Source: a virus
IMG/VR virus record: IMGVR_UViG_3300034022_000096
Location: 1 to 54,537 of that record
Reading direction: 5' to 3' (one strand)
DNA: 54,537 nucleotides
Shown here: positions 6,902 through 18,200 of the stretch, in pieces
How positions within the stretch are numbered: position 1 is the stretch's first letter
Layout: each line of letters opens with the position of its first letter
Made by a program: the position numbers and the translations under genes
Notes under the pieces: generated by a model
Seen by the model: the letters and a program-made list of their open reading frames with translations, nothing else
What the model was told of the DNA's origin: nothing
Databases searched by the model: none

Positions 6902-9031
6902 ATGCCACTACAAAAAATCCTGTTTAAGCCGGGCGTCAATAAAGAGAACACTCGCTACACCACAGAGGGTGGTTGGTATGAGGCCGACAAGATACGCTTT
7001 CGTCAGGGTAATCCCGAAGTCATCGGTGGCTGGCAACGTATCTCTGCTAACACGTACAACGGCGTATGCAGATCACTTTGGAATTGGGTCACGCTTGGGT
7101 TTCTTAATTTGGTTGGTGTTGGAACTAATACCAAGTTCTACATTCAAAACGGTGGTGCGTACTATGACATCACCCCCATCAGAACCACTACAGCGCTTGG
7201 CGCAAACCCTTTTACCGGCAACGGCACATTTACAGTCACGGTAACCGCCACCTCACACGGAGCAACTACCGGCTCGTTTGTTACGTTCTCAGGGGTTACA
7301 GGTACATACGAGCCAGCGCTCGAAGCAGAGTTTCAAATCACAGTAGTCAACGTCAATTCCTACACAATTACAACAACCACTGTGGTTGCGGCGGGTGCTA
7401 CGGGCGGTTCGGGTGTTTCTGCGGCTTATCAAGTTAACGCTGGCCCTGCCTTTGCTGTACCGCTAACCGGTTGGGGCGCTGATACTTGGGGTAGTCCTCC
7501 TGCGGATGCGCCCCCCTCAACGGTTGGTACATGGGGCTATGGCAGAACTTCCACATCAGCGTTGCGTTTATGGAATCAAATTAACTATGGCGAAGATTTA
7601 ATCTTTGGCGTTCGTGGCGGCGCGCTTTGCTATTGGGATGCAACAAGTGGGCTTACATCTCGGGGTGTTTTGCTTAGTTCTCTTGGCGGCACAGTTTCTT
7701 TTACCAGCGCTTCGCCGACTGTGGTGACCTCCACCATACTTTATACCGAGGGCGCTGCGCTTCAGTTTGCCGCTACTACTTCTTTACCTACAGGCATTGC
7801 TGCATCTACTAATTATTACGTGTTTGAAGTTGATGGTTTGACGTTTAAGCTTTTAGACAACGCAGGTAATGCGGTCAACGCGGCTTCTACAGGTACGGGT
7901 GTGTACGTCTCCAACATTGTTGACTGCCCTGTTGTTCAGAACAACTTAACCGTGTCTGACATATCACGCTTCATCATTGTGTTTGGCACAAACAACTACC
8001 CACGACCTGAAAATTCTTACAACACGGCGATTGACCCAATGTTAATTCGCTGGTCAGCGCAAGACGATCCATACAACTGGACACCCGATCCTACAAACCA
8101 AGCAGGGTTTACGCGCCTTTCTCACGGCTCTGAGATTGTCACAACCGTTCAAACTCGGCAAGAGATTGTGGTGTTTACTGACTCAAGCGTGTACTCCTTG
8201 CAGTATCTTGGCCCCCCTTATGTGTGGGCAGCGCAGTTGCTTGGCGATAACATTTCTGTCATTAGCTCCAATGCGGCTGTAATTGCTTCCGGTATTGTGT
8301 ACTGGATGGGCGTAGATAAGTTCTACATGTACGATGGCCGTGTGCAAACACTTAACTGTGACCTGCGCCGTTTTATATTCCAAGACCTTAATTTAGAGCA
8401 AACTGCGCAGGTGTTCTCTGGCACAAACGAAGGCTTCAACGAAGTGTGGTGGTTCTACCCGTCTAGTGGAAGCAATCTAGTTGACCGGTACGTTATTTTC
8501 AATTACACGGAAAAAATCTGGTACTACGGCACGATGGCACGCTCTGCTTGGTTGGACTCGGGACTGCGTGACTTTCCTCTGGCGGCTGTGTATACATCAG
8601 CTACAAATACCGGCAACCTTGTAAACCACGAACAAGGGTTGGACAACAACGAAACCGGCACAACCGTTGCAATTGATGCTTACATTAGCTCGTCTGAGTT
8701 TGATATTGGTGACGGCCATAACTTTGGTTTTGTGTGGCGTGTCCTTCCTGACCTGACTTTTGAAGATTCTGTAAACTCTCCTACGGGGGCCGTGCCTTCG
8801 GTAGCTATGACCTTGTACGGTTTGTCTAACTCAGGCTCTGGCGTAACAAGCTCGGCTTCACAACCCGTGGCTAAAAGCAGTACGTACGTTATTACGGAGC
8901 AGTTTACTGGCACGATTTTCACCCGCATGCGCGGTCGCCAGATGATCTTTAAGATTAGCTCTAATCAGATTGGTACGGCTTGGCAACTGGGCGCTCCCCG
9001 TATTGACATCAGAGCTGATGGTAGACGCTAA
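6902..9031 (+). CDS. packaged DNA stabilization / tail accessory protein, P22 gp10-like
   Basis: A 709-residue virion protein. The N-terminus (MPLQKILFKPGVNKENTRY, then EGGWYEADKIRFRQG) matches the start of the family that includes P22 gp10, which plugs the portal and connects it to the tail. The remainder is a long series of beta-rich repeats with many Gly, Thr and Trp, consistent with a beta-propeller. Residues of the form RWSAQDDPYNWTPD and YWMGVDKFYMYDG fit propeller blades. It follows the endolysin after 8 bases and overlaps the next start (TAATG). The assignment is from memory of the family. Confidence 0.65.
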   Translation: MPLQKILFKPGVNKENTRYTTEGGWYEADKIRFRQGNPEVIGGWQRISANTYNGVCRSLWNWVTLGFLNLVGVGTNTKFYIQNGGAYYDITPIRTTTALGANPFTGNGTFTVTVTATSHGATTGSFVTFSGVTGTYEPALEAEFQITVVNVNSYTITTTTVVAAGATGGSGVSAAYQVNAGPAFAVPLTGWGADTWGSPPADAPPSTVGTWGYGRTSTSALRLWNQINYGEDLIFGVRGGALCYWDATSGLTSRGVLLSSLGGTVSFTSASPTVVTSTILYTEGAALQFAATTSLPTGIAASTNYYVFEVDGLTFKLLDNAGNAVNAASTGTGVYVSNIVDCPVVQNNLTVSDISRFIIVFGTNNYPRPENSYNTAIDPMLIRWSAQDDPYNWTPDPTNQAGFTRLSHGSEIVTTVQTRQEIVVFTDSSVYSLQYLGPPYVWAAQLLGDNISVISSNAAVIASGIVYWMGVDKFYMYDGRVQTLNCDLRRFIFQDLNLEQTAQVFSGTNEGFNEVWWFYPSSGSNLVDRYVIFNYTEKIWYYGTMARSAWLDSGLRDFPLAAVYTSATNTGNLVNHEQGLDNNETGTTVAIDAYISSSEFDIGDGHNFGFVWRVLPDLTFEDSVNSPTGAVPSVAMTLYGLSNSGSGVTSSASQPVAKSSTYVITEQFTGTIFTRMRGRQMIFKISSNQIGTAWQLGAPRIDIRADGRR

Positions 9032-9303
9032 TGGCTGAACTAAACGCAATCCCCCCAAGCTTGCCGCTGGCTCCAGCGGAGTACGAGAGCCGCTACTTCA
9101 GCCAACTGAACAACGTCTTGCGCCTGTACTTTAATCAGTTAAACAACCCCGGTGATATGGGCGGGGCAACGTTGAATTTAAACCTTGAAACCCTGCCAAC
9201 CGAAGCAGACCTGCCTAATCTAAGGCTTGGTGATGTTTACAGAGATACACAAGATGGTGTACAAGCAACTAGCCAAATGCTTCGCATAAAGACGTCAACA
9301 TGA
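9031..9303 (+). CDS. small conserved virion-region protein
   Basis: A 90-residue protein. A Pro/Ala-rich start is followed by an amphipathic helix (SRYFSQLNNVLRLYFNQLNN, residues 20-39), a Gly-rich turn, and a C-terminal segment LPNLRLGDVYRDTQDGV. I recall similar proteins next to gp10-like genes in aquatic podoviruses, where they are unassigned structural genes. Start and upstream stop share TAATG, so translation is coupled. A minor virion component is inferred. Confidence 0.6.
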   Translation: MAELNAIPPSLPLAPAEYESRYFSQLNNVLRLYFNQLNNPGDMGGATLNLNLETLPTEADLPNLRLGDVYRDTQDGVQATSQMLRIKTST

Positions 9304-9337
9304 TATTATCGACCAACCCCCATTTTGAGAGGCAAAA

Positions 9338-12196
9338 ATGAGCCTGCATAAGTTTGCCGAACAAGTAGCATCGCAAGGCCGCGGTGACGACTCGTTACTT
9401 GTACACATGACTCCGGACGAAGTTCGGAATCTACAACAGTTTGCCCAAGCTAACGGCACAACACTGACCATCAATCCTACTACGGGTTTACCCGAAGCTG
9501 GTCTTTTGTCTGACCTGTTTAAGGCTGTTGCTCCTATTGCGCTTGGCGCGTTCCTTGGCCCTGCTGGTGCAGCTATTGGCGGCGGTTTTATGTCTGCGGG
9601 TATGGCAGGTTTGTCTGTTGGCGGCATTACTACTTTAGCTACCGGCAGTTTGTCTCGCGGCCTCATGGCCGGATTGGGTGCTTACGGCGGCGCAGGTATT
9701 GGCGAGAGTTTGATGACTGCGGGTACTGGGGCGTTGTCGCAATCCGTTGGTACGGGTTTAAGCGAAGAAGCGGCGCAACAAGCAGTTGCTTCAAAGCTAG
9801 CTGCAGCAACGCCTATGGAAACGTTAACTGCTGGATTTAATTCCGCTACGGCAAACCCCGCAGCCATGGGGACTTTTGCCAAGCAGAACTTAGGCAACAT
9901 TGGTATGGCCGCCGCCCCCTTGTTGGCAATGCAGCCAACAACCAAAATGCCAGATGCAAAAGACACTGGTTACATTCGGCAGTTTGATTACAACATCAAC
10001 CCAGAGACAGGCAAGCCTGACCCCCTGTACGGCATGCGAGCCATGACGCCTGTCAAAGCCAGCGAGTTTGGAAACAAAACATTCCAAGGCCAGCGCGATC
10101 TGTTCAGGCAACAGAACCCTAATCCGTATGAACTTGGGGTAGGGTCTTTAAACCAGCCCCCGCAACAACAGCAACAAACAACTCCTATGGCAACGGGCGG
10201 TATTGTGGCTTTGGCTGACGGCGGGGATGTTAAACATTTTGCTATTGGCGACCTTGTTAAAGCAGACATTGATGCTGCTTACGCCAAAGGAGATTACGGC
10301 AGAGTTAACGAGCTTGCTCAAGAAAACAAAATTACTGCCGCCGACGTAGCAGACACGTACAAAGGTTTTGACACCTCTGGTTTAGCGGGGCTAGGCGTTA
10401 ACTTATATACGCCCCCAGCAGCCCCTGCGTACACGCAGTACACGCCAGAGCAAATTGGTAGCTATTTAACTACAAATCCAACCGCAGATATTGCCGCAGC
10501 AACTAAGACTACAAACGCTGACCCTGCCGCAGTTAATGCATATCTTGCTAGCATAGCTGACCCGTTTAGAGGGTCTACCGATACGACCGGTGGTTCGGGC
10601 GTGCTGGGTATTTATAACCAAATGACGGCGCAGGGCATTGATCCTACAGAGTTGTATAAGGCCGAGCTCGCAAACGACCCCAAGTACGCGGGTTACACAC
10701 AGCCAATGATTCAAAAAGCGTACGACTTAAGTAAAGGCGCGTATGCGTTATCTGCCGCACAAAAAGGTGTTGTGGCAGACAAAGACTGGGTCAAGTTCAT
10801 GGATGACAATAAATACTCCATAGACGACGCCGCGCAAGCATTTGGACTGTCCAGAAACGAAGTTAAGAGTCGGTATGACGCAGTTAAAGCTGCTGGAACA
10901 AAAATAGACGGTAAGACCACAGTCACAGGCGGCACAGGCAACGACGTTATTACTGGCACAGGTATTAACACAGGCGTAAATCCCGGCGGCACTTATGGTT
11001 CTGGCCCTGCTACGGGCGTTGATTATCGTGGTAACACAGTTTCTATTGCCACTCCCGGTGACATCATTACAAACCCTGACGGCTCGCGCACAGTTGTGCC
11101 TAACATCCCCGGTCGTGACAGCGGGTTTACAGGTGTGGAGCAGGTCAAAAGCAAATACACCGCCGGTGGCGGTAGTCTAGGTTACACAGCTCCCGTAGTT
11201 AAAACTGCGGCTGAACACAACGCTATGTACAACAAGCTGACGGATGACTCGTTGGACGCGTATAACTTCCTGATGGGCAAGGGTAAAAATCTAACGCAAC
11301 GTAAAGCAGAAACAAGAAATAGACCCGTATCGCAGCGGTACGACGAAGCCATTTTGGGTAGAAAAATTCCAAAATTAACGAAACCCGGCACAACAACCGA
11401 CGGATCAACCGTTAAAGGCACGCCCGGCCAGCCACAGACTTACTTTGACGAAGCGGCATATCTTGCGGCCAATCCTGATGTTGCAGAAGAGATAAGAACC
11501 GGCAAGTCCGTGTCTGGCGAGCCCACACGCTTTACGTCTGGTTATGAACACTACTTAATGTACGGCAAAGCAGGCGGACGTAAGTTTACTGGCGACTACG
11601 CAGGCTACCTAACTGCTGCGGCTTTGGCTAACGCGGCTGGTGCAGGCGGTGGCGGTGGCGGTGATGGTGGTGGGGGCGGAGGTGGTGGGGGGGGAGGTGG
11701 AGGTGGAGGTGGAGGTGGAAATGCTGCTGGCGCTGCTGCTGCGGCTGCGGGCGGAAATGCCGCTCCCGGTACAGGTAATGCTGGTGATGCTGCCGCCGCT
11801 GCTTCTGCTGCTTCTGCTGCTGCTGGTGTTGGTGTAGGTGATTCTGCTGCTTCTGGCAATAGGCGTGGTGGGCGCGTTGTAGGCTACGCTATGGGCGGCG
11901 GTCTTGGCTCACTCGGCTCTTACTCAGATGGGGGCCGCCTGCTCAGAGGCCCCGGTGATGGCGTGTCTGACAGCATCCCTGCAACCATTGGCACTAAGCA
12001 ACAGCCTGCACGCCTTGCCGATGGTGAGTTTGTAGTGCCTGCACGCATTGTGTCTGAACTAGGCAACGGCTCAACAGAGGCAGGGGCTAAAAAGCTTTAC
12101 GCCATGATGGATCGTGTGCAACGTGCACGCGGCAAGACCACAGGCAAAAACAAAGTGGCGGCCAATAGCCGCTCTGATAAATATCTTCCCGCTTAA
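9338..12196 (+). CDS. large internal virion-type protein with poly-glycine linker
   Basis: A 952-residue protein. Residues about 50-200 are Ala/Gly-rich and hydrophobic with glycine-zipper character, suggesting membrane interaction. The middle part is polar with a Gly/Asp motif (ATGGIVALADGGD) repeated in style in the gene at 13259. About residue 700 there is YFDEAAYLAANPDVAEEI then HYLMYGKAGGRKF, a motif found in various surface and phage proteins. A glycine tract (residues 770-794, one Asp) and an Ala-rich tract follow. The C-terminus carries GPGDGVSDSIPA, ARLADGEFVVPA and GNGSTEAGAKKLYAMMD, a block I know from large virion proteins of aquatic podoviruses. Inferred role: DNA ejection or tail interior. 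GAGAGGC precedes the ATG. Confidence 0.6.
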   Translation: MSLHKFAEQVASQGRGDDSLLVHMTPDEVRNLQQFAQANGTTLTINPTTGLPEAGLLSDLFKAVAPIALGAFLGPAGAAIGGGFMSAGMAGLSVGGITTLATGSLSRGLMAGLGAYGGAGIGESLMTAGTGALSQSVGTGLSEEAAQQAVASKLAAATPMETLTAGFNSATANPAAMGTFAKQNLGNIGMAAAPLLAMQPTTKMPDAKDTGYIRQFDYNINPETGKPDPLYGMRAMTPVKASEFGNKTFQGQRDLFRQQNPNPYELGVGSLNQPPQQQQQTTPMATGGIVALADGGDVKHFAIGDLVKADIDAAYAKGDYGRVNELAQENKITAADVADTYKGFDTSGLAGLGVNLYTPPAAPAYTQYTPEQIGSYLTTNPTADIAAATKTTNADPAAVNAYLASIADPFRGSTDTTGGSGVLGIYNQMTAQGIDPTELYKAELANDPKYAGYTQPMIQKAYDLSKGAYALSAAQKGVVADKDWVKFMDDNKYSIDDAAQAFGLSRNEVKSRYDAVKAAGTKIDGKTTVTGGTGNDVITGTGINTGVNPGGTYGSGPATGVDYRGNTVSIATPGDIITNPDGSRTVVPNIPGRDSGFTGVEQVKSKYTAGGGSLGYTAPVVKTAAEHNAMYNKLTDDSLDAYNFLMGKGKNLTQRKAETRNRPVSQRYDEAILGRKIPKLTKPGTTTDGSTVKGTPGQPQTYFDEAAYLAANPDVAEEIRTGKSVSGEPTRFTSGYEHYLMYGKAGGRKFTGDYAGYLTAAALANAAGAGGGGGGDGGGGGGGGGGGGGGGGGGNAAGAAAAAAGGNAAPGTGNAGDAAAAASAASAAAGVGVGDSAASGNRRGGRVVGYAMGGGLGSLGSYSDGGRLLRGPGDGVSDSIPATIGTKQQPARLADGEFVVPARIVSELGNGSTEAGAKKLYAMMDRVQRARGKTTGKNKVAANSRSDKYLPA
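11645..11719 (+). repeat. poly-glycine coding tract
   Basis: Twenty-five consecutive codons encode glycine except for a single Asp (GAT). GGT, GGC, GGA and GGG are all used, so the tract is preserved at protein level rather than being a simple DNA homopolymer. It separates the helical body from the conserved C-terminal block of the virion protein and is followed by an Ala-rich run. It probably serves as a flexible linker and is prone to length change by slippage. Confidence 0.85.
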
Positions 12197-12206
12197 GGAA
12201 TAGATC

Positions 12207-13253
12207 ATGGCTGTAACACCAACCTCAGTACAAGAATATCAAACAGGTTTTGCGCCTGTAATAGCGCCTTATGCAGAAACTTTGCTAGGCCAAGCACAGC
12301 TTGCCACCGATACGGAATTAAATCCGTACCAGCAATACATGCGGGATCGCCAAGCGGGTTTCATGCCTCTGCAACAGCAGTCCTTTGAGAACGCGGGGCT
12401 CATGCAGACCGCCCCTCAGTTGGGCGATGCTACCGCTATGGCGGGTATGGCAGGTCTTGGTGCGCTCAATACGCAGTACACGTTTAACCCAGCAGACTTT
12501 AACAAAGCATTTAGTGGCGCTACTACCAGAGACGCAAAGGGTAATGTAACCGGCAACACCATGATGAATCCTTACATGGATAACATCGTGGCTCGTCAGC
12601 AAGCGGATGCGCGGCGTCAATCAGAAATTGCAGGGCAATCACAGCAAGCACAAGCAGCGCGTAGCGGAGCGTTTGGCGGCAGTGGCGACTTTCTTATGCG
12701 CGGTCAAGCCAGAGGTAACTTAGCCCGTCAAATGGGCGACATTCAAGCGCAGGGTTTAAATACCGCTTACAACCAAGCAATGCAGCAGTACAACGCCCAG
12801 AATCAATTAAACGCCCAACAGCAACAGTTCGGTGCCGGGCTGGGACTTCAAGGTCTACAGACAGCCATGACAGGCGCTAAGAGCTTGGCGGATATTGGTC
12901 AAACACAGTACGGCCAGAACCTTGGTCTCTTAGATGTTCAAAATCGTTTCGGTGCTCAGCAACAACAGCAAGTTCAAAATCAACTGAACACAGAGTACCA
13001 AGACTTCCTGAACTTCCAGAACTACCCATACAAGCAGATGGGCTTCATGTCTGACATGATCCGTGGTTTACCTTTGACTCAGCAATCGCAGACTATGTAT
13101 CAGCAACCCCCATCAATGATTTCCCAAGTAGCGGGTCTTGGCGGTGCCGCATTGACTGGCGCTAAGTTGTTTGGTGCGGCTGGTGGAGCTACCGGCGACT
13201 TAGAACGCCGCCCTGCTGGTCTGGCAGAATTAGCTATTCATAACATGGGTTGA
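12207..13253 (+). CDS. Gln-rich internal virion-type protein
   Basis: A 348-residue protein very rich in Gln, Ala, Met and Gly. Long helical segments with QQQ runs (about residues 180-260) suggest coiled coils. The segment QQAQAARSGAFGGSGDFLMRG (residues about 145-165) is Ala/Gly-rich and may interact with membranes. It sits between two large proteins of similar composition with 10 bases to the upstream gene and an AAGGAATAGATC ribosome binding site. No enzymatic motif is seen. By position it is a component of the internal or ejection apparatus. Confidence 0.55.
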   Translation: MAVTPTSVQEYQTGFAPVIAPYAETLLGQAQLATDTELNPYQQYMRDRQAGFMPLQQQSFENAGLMQTAPQLGDATAMAGMAGLGALNTQYTFNPADFNKAFSGATTRDAKGNVTGNTMMNPYMDNIVARQQADARRQSEIAGQSQQAQAARSGAFGGSGDFLMRGQARGNLARQMGDIQAQGLNTAYNQAMQQYNAQNQLNAQQQQFGAGLGLQGLQTAMTGAKSLADIGQTQYGQNLGLLDVQNRFGAQQQQQVQNQLNTEYQDFLNFQNYPYKQMGFMSDMIRGLPLTQQSQTMYQQPPSMISQVAGLGGAALTGAKLFGAAGGATGDLERRPAGLAELAIHNMG

Positions 13254-13258
13254 AGAAC

Positions 13259-15232
13259 ATGGCTTTTACACAACTACCCACTGGCGGCGGCGTTCCAAAC
13301 GTTGATTTGATTACGCAGACATTGGCAAAACTGCAACCTGACTCTGCGTTGCAAAACTATGCGCGGATGCACAAAAATGACCCTTACATTCTGTCTCTTG
13401 CCACCGCAGAATCAAATCGACGCAAAGCGTTGCGTACGGCAGCACAGGGACAAGTAGGCCAACAGCCTACAGTAGCAGATCAAAGCATTGCTGGCATGGC
13501 TCCTGCGCCTGTTATGACTGGCTCGGGCGGTACTTTGCAAACTGGTTATGGCGGCCCTGTGATGACGGGTATGGCCTCTGGTGGTTTACCAGAAGATCAA
13601 GGTATTGCTCAACTCTCCACGCCCAACATGCAGTATATGGCTGACGGCGGCATTGCAGGCTACGAAGACGACGAAGAAGGTATGGCCACCGGCGGTATGG
13701 GCGGCATGTTTAACTTTGCTCAGCAGAGCGAGCCTGTTGTGCGTATGTCTGGTGGCGGCCACGTGCCCCGTTATCAAGGCAATACAACAGACGGCAGCGT
13801 TGTTACTTCAGGCGATATGTATACGCAACAGCTTGCACTAAAAGCCAAGTACGAAAAAGAAGCTTCAGAAATGGGTGAGGGCATTAGACGAGAGTTTAGT
13901 CCCGATGTTAAGGTTTTTGCCCAACAACTTTCTAAATCTGAAAATGCCGCACAAGCAAGTTATTTAGCACAAGAACAAAAGCGGTTGATAGAAGGGAGCC
14001 CATTACGTAACAGAGCGCAAACTTCAACGTCAACGGTTGCACCCACTGCACCTACGGCTTCTGCGGCGTACGACCCAACAGAAAATCTTAAGAAGCTCGC
14101 ACAGACAAACGCTAAGTACACAACTCCTTCTGCACCAAAAAATGCGGAAGAAGCCGCAATGCTTAATCGGTATCCGGCCACAAAGCCAGCGGCAGATAAA
14201 GTACCCCCAGCTGCTGCGACTGCTGCTGGAGGCGTTACAGACCTTCTCCCGGCTACTCAACAACTTGACACAAGCTACAAATCCGTAGCTGCGCCCACGG
14301 CTGCTGATGCAAAAGCAAAAGCTAGCACGCTTTACGATTCAAAGGGACAAAAACTCAGCCTAGAACAAAAACGGCTTCAAGCGCGGGAAGATATTTTTGG
14401 CGAGAAAAGGGAACGTTCTGCACAACTTGAGGCATTCAACAAAGAACAAGGCCCGGCTTTTGCAAGCTACGAAAAACTGCTGCAGAAAGAAGAACTGCAA
14501 GACACCACAGACAAAGAGAAGTCGGGCCTCATGTCCTTGATGAAAGGCTTCTTGGCTATGGCTGCTGGAGAATCTCCAAACGCGGCTACAAACATTGCCA
14601 AAGGCGCTATGGTTGGTTTGGGCGACTACGGCGATGCACTTAAAGAGTTTAAGAAAGCTGCCAAAGAACGTAATAAAGCTATGGCTGACATTGAAAATGC
14701 TCGCCGCGCTGAAGCTAAAGGTGACTTTAAAGATCAGCGGACATTTGAAGATCGGGCTGCAGAACGTATAGCGGCGTCTGATGATCGATTTACAGGACTG
14801 ATTTCGCAAATCACGGGTAAAGAAGCCGACGTTGCTGCTAGCCTTCTCAATAACATGGAGTCAATTGCGGCAAATAAAGATTTGGCGGGAATGAAAGAAG
14901 CTGGGTTAAACAAACGGTTTAATGCCGAGCAAGCCGGTTTAAATGCACGCGCACTCATGCCAACGGGCGATGCTCGCACAGCCATAATGCTGGGGTCAGG
15001 AAACACGCAAGCTGAGCGTCTAGAGTCAGGTATGAAGAAGCTGCAAGAAATTACAGCAGACAAGTCAGGTATGGCGGCGGTTAAATTGTTAGCCGAAACA
15101 AACGTTAAGCTGCAGGCTGCTGGGCAACTTCCTATCACAATGGCAGACTTGCTTGGTGGTGCTAGAGAATTCAGCGCACTCATGTATCCAAAAGTGGCAG
15201 ATACAGCACCAACGCGCGAAAGACCGCGTTAA
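13259..15232 (+). CDS. internal virion-type protein
   Basis: A protein of about 657 residues. I chose the ATG at 13259 rather than a TTG nine bases upstream that lies across the previous stop. The N-terminal 170 residues contain repeated Gly/Met/Ala motifs (MTGMASGGLPED, MADGGIAGYEDD, MATGGMGG), the same style as in the 952-residue protein. The rest is highly charged and helical, with a hydrophobic Ala/Gly patch near residue 430 (GLMSLMKGFLAMAAGES) that could contact membrane. No catalytic motif is visible. Inferred: part of the ejected protein set together with its two neighbours. Confidence 0.55.
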   Translation: MAFTQLPTGGGVPNVDLITQTLAKLQPDSALQNYARMHKNDPYILSLATAESNRRKALRTAAQGQVGQQPTVADQSIAGMAPAPVMTGSGGTLQTGYGGPVMTGMASGGLPEDQGIAQLSTPNMQYMADGGIAGYEDDEEGMATGGMGGMFNFAQQSEPVVRMSGGGHVPRYQGNTTDGSVVTSGDMYTQQLALKAKYEKEASEMGEGIRREFSPDVKVFAQQLSKSENAAQASYLAQEQKRLIEGSPLRNRAQTSTSTVAPTAPTASAAYDPTENLKKLAQTNAKYTTPSAPKNAEEAAMLNRYPATKPAADKVPPAAATAAGGVTDLLPATQQLDTSYKSVAAPTAADAKAKASTLYDSKGQKLSLEQKRLQAREDIFGEKRERSAQLEAFNKEQGPAFASYEKLLQKEELQDTTDKEKSGLMSLMKGFLAMAAGESPNAATNIAKGAMVGLGDYGDALKEFKKAAKERNKAMADIENARRAEAKGDFKDQRTFEDRAAERIAASDDRFTGLISQITGKEADVAASLLNNMESIAANKDLAGMKEAGLNKRFNAEQAGLNARALMPTGDARTAIMLGSGNTQAERLESGMKKLQEITADKSGMAAVKLLAETNVKLQAAGQLPITMADLLGGAREFSALMYPKVADTAPTRERPR

Positions 15233-15255
15233 AATACAAACCTAGCGCTAAAACA

Positions 15256-15276
15256 TCCGGGGTTGCGCTCCCCGGA
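15256..15276 (+). terminator. hairpin before the giant gene
   Basis: A perfect 7-bp stem (TCCGGGG / CCCCGGA) with a 7-base loop lies in the 63-base gap before the giant gene. The nearest T-run (six T) begins about 13 bases downstream and touches the start codon of the giant gene, so this is not a canonical rho-independent terminator. It may partly stop transcription or affect translation of the next gene, whose ribosome binding site is weak. Confidence 0.4.
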
Positions 15277-15295
15277 CACAATTTGAAAGTTTTTT

Positions 15296-18200
15296 ATGGC
15301 ACAGTCAGTTCAACTTCCAGACGGTTCATGGTTCCCACTTAAAGAAGGTGAAGACCCCCGGGAGGCAATGGCTGTAGCGTCTAAACTATACCCCGAAGCG
15401 TTTGGGCGTAAAAAAGGTGAAGACAAACCCAAGGAAGACACCAAGGGTTTCAAAGCTGCCGCCGCCGCAGGCTTTGAGCGTTTAAAAGGTGAAACCGCAC
15501 TGACTGCGGCCAAGCTCGGGCTAAAAGACATAGGCGAAGCTGAAGCATATCAAAAGGAAAAACAAGCGTCGGCGGCCAGACGTTTCACGCCCACTGAAGA
15601 CAGCTTCATAGAATCCCCTCTTCAAAACGTTAAAGAGCTTCTGGGCGGATCTGTTCCTTACATGTTGGCCCCCGCCGCCGCGGGTCTTGCGGCTTTGGCC
15701 GCTCCAGTATCAGCACCAGTTGCGGCTGGTTTAGGTTTGTTGGGTGCTGGCGCTGTGTCTACGGGGCAGTTCACAGGTTCCAACCTTGCGCGTCAAATGG
15801 ACACCGGCAAGTCTTTAGAAGAGGCCAGCCTTGGCAAAGCTGTAGCCGCAGCCGTTCCGCAAGCTCTAATTGACACCGCTGCCATGGCGTTGTTACCCGG
15901 TGTGGGCAAGCTGTTCGGCTCTGTGGGCTCTAAGCTTACAACGGAACAAGCCAAGGCTATTGCTTCCCAAACACTGACCCGCACTATTGCAGACTACACC
16001 GCCAAGACGGGCGTAGCGATGAGCCGAGAAGGTGTAACAGAAGCCACTCAACAATTGCTTGAGCGTTTGCAAGCAGGTTTAGAAATTACAAACCCAGAGG
16101 CTCGCAAAGAGTACATCGACAGTTTTATTGGCGGCGCTGTGTTAGCCGGAACCTTAGCCCCTGCGGGTCGTGCGTTAGAGCGTGGGGGAGCCAAGCGGCA
16201 AGCAACAGCCGCCGACCGAGCCGAAGCTTTGCAACTTAGTTCTGAACAGTTACAGCAACAAAAAGCCCAAGAAGAAGCTGCGGCACAAGCACTGGAAACA
16301 GAAAGACAGTCACCTGAATATGCAATAAAGCTAGGCGCAGAGTACGAAGCAATACTTAAAGATTTTCAAACTAAACAAAAAGTACTCAAAGACCCCGGCA
16401 AGAATGCCACGCCCGAAGAAAAAGCGGTATATGCCGAACGTAAAGCCGAAGTCTCAGGACTGAACAAACAGTTAGAAGAACTGACGCCTGAGTACCGCCG
16501 CACTAAACCTATACGCGAGCAGGAGGCAGAAAAACAACGTGTGGCTGGAATATCTCCAGAAGACTACATGCTGGAGCAAATGGGACAACCAGACCAAGGC
16601 ATCCAAGCTTCCGGAAGAAAAACAAACAAAGGACAGCTGTTCCCGTCTGAAGCACTCGCTCCTGCACCGGTAGACACAACGCTACAAGACTACGCCACCG
16701 AACAACTGACAGCGGCACAAAATGTTGGGGCATTGACCACAAAAGACCGTCTTGACTATTTAATGCAGAACCCGGAGATGGCAAGGCAGTTGCTTGCAAA
16801 CCGTACACCGTTGCCCGGAGTAAGCGCACAAGAACAAAAGCTTATTTACAGCGCGTTAGTTGGGCAACTTAAAGCGTTTGATAAGCAAAAAACAACACAA
16901 GAAAAACTTCAAGCCGAGCAAGCTGAGCGTGTACGTGGCCAGATGGCTGGCACAACTCCCGGCGCAGACATCATGGGGGCTGCAACACAAATGCCTGCTG
17001 TGCAGACTGCGGAGCAAAAGCGTGCTGAAGACGAAGCGCGTCTGCGCGTAGTCACGCCCGAAGTAGAGGGCATACAAAAACTCGGTCAAACTCCAGAGTA
17101 CAGCCCAGCCCAAGCACTGCGGCAGTCTTACGACACAAGGAAAGCTAGCGAAAAGCAAGACGAAGACCTTGTAAACGGACTGATTGACACGCTTCCTAAG
17201 GGCGGCATGGTTACCCCCGGTCAAGTGTTTCAAGGTTTGGGTGGCGGTACGTCGCGTGAACGTAGCGATTTGTTAACTCAACTGGCTGTTGCCCGAGAGT
17301 CAAGCGGCAAATCAAAACAAGGCGGGGTTAAAGACAACGACATATCACGCGGCATTATTGAGAAGCTTCGCGCTTTAAAGCAGACCGAAACAACAGGGAC
17401 GGGCACAGAAACTGCCCCTATGCAAACGATACTGGCCGGTATTTCTGTGCCAGAAGCGCGTGCTAAAGAAGCCGCAGCAAACAAGTTTGCCGATCAGCAG
17501 AACCAGCAGTTGTTGGCATTCACGCGCATGTTGGGTAAAGTAAATCGAGGCACGCTAGTGCTGCCGGACACATTTAAACAACGCTCCGATGCCGCTAAAC
17601 AAGCGTATCTTCAACTACATCTAGACGAGATTAACGCTAGGCGTGATGCGTTTGGCTTGCCGCCTATGGCCGACTGGGAACGCGGCGAAGCCCGTGCCCG
17701 TGTTATGGAGGCACTCAACGAGTTGGGTGATCGTTGGGGCAGCGCGGCTAACGCAGGGCCTGCTGGTCAGCGTCAGTTTGGCTCACAAATACAAGCCGTT
17801 GCCGCTCTGCAAGAGCAGATGCGTAGCAACATTCAGAAAACTGTGGCAGGAGCCGCACAGCGTGCCAACTTAAATGCAACAAACGAAGTAGCTGAGAAAA
17901 CTACTGCGCCAACAGGTGCAGGCCCACGTATTGCCGCCCCCGCCGAATTAACCCTGCGCGGCGAAGCACGTACTGAGCCGTCCACAGAGGACATGATTGA
18001 AGCGCTGTTGTCTCAAACAGAAACACGCGAACGCGCAGTGCCTACGGCTGCGGTCAAACCAACTAAAAAAGTTACAGACCTCGGAGATATAAAGCAACTA
18101 CTAGAAAAAGAGCGTTCTGGCGGCAAGCTAGAGCCCATGGGCGCGGGCTCTGTTCAGTTACTTAAACAGCTTCAGGACATGTTGCCGCAGACAACAGACG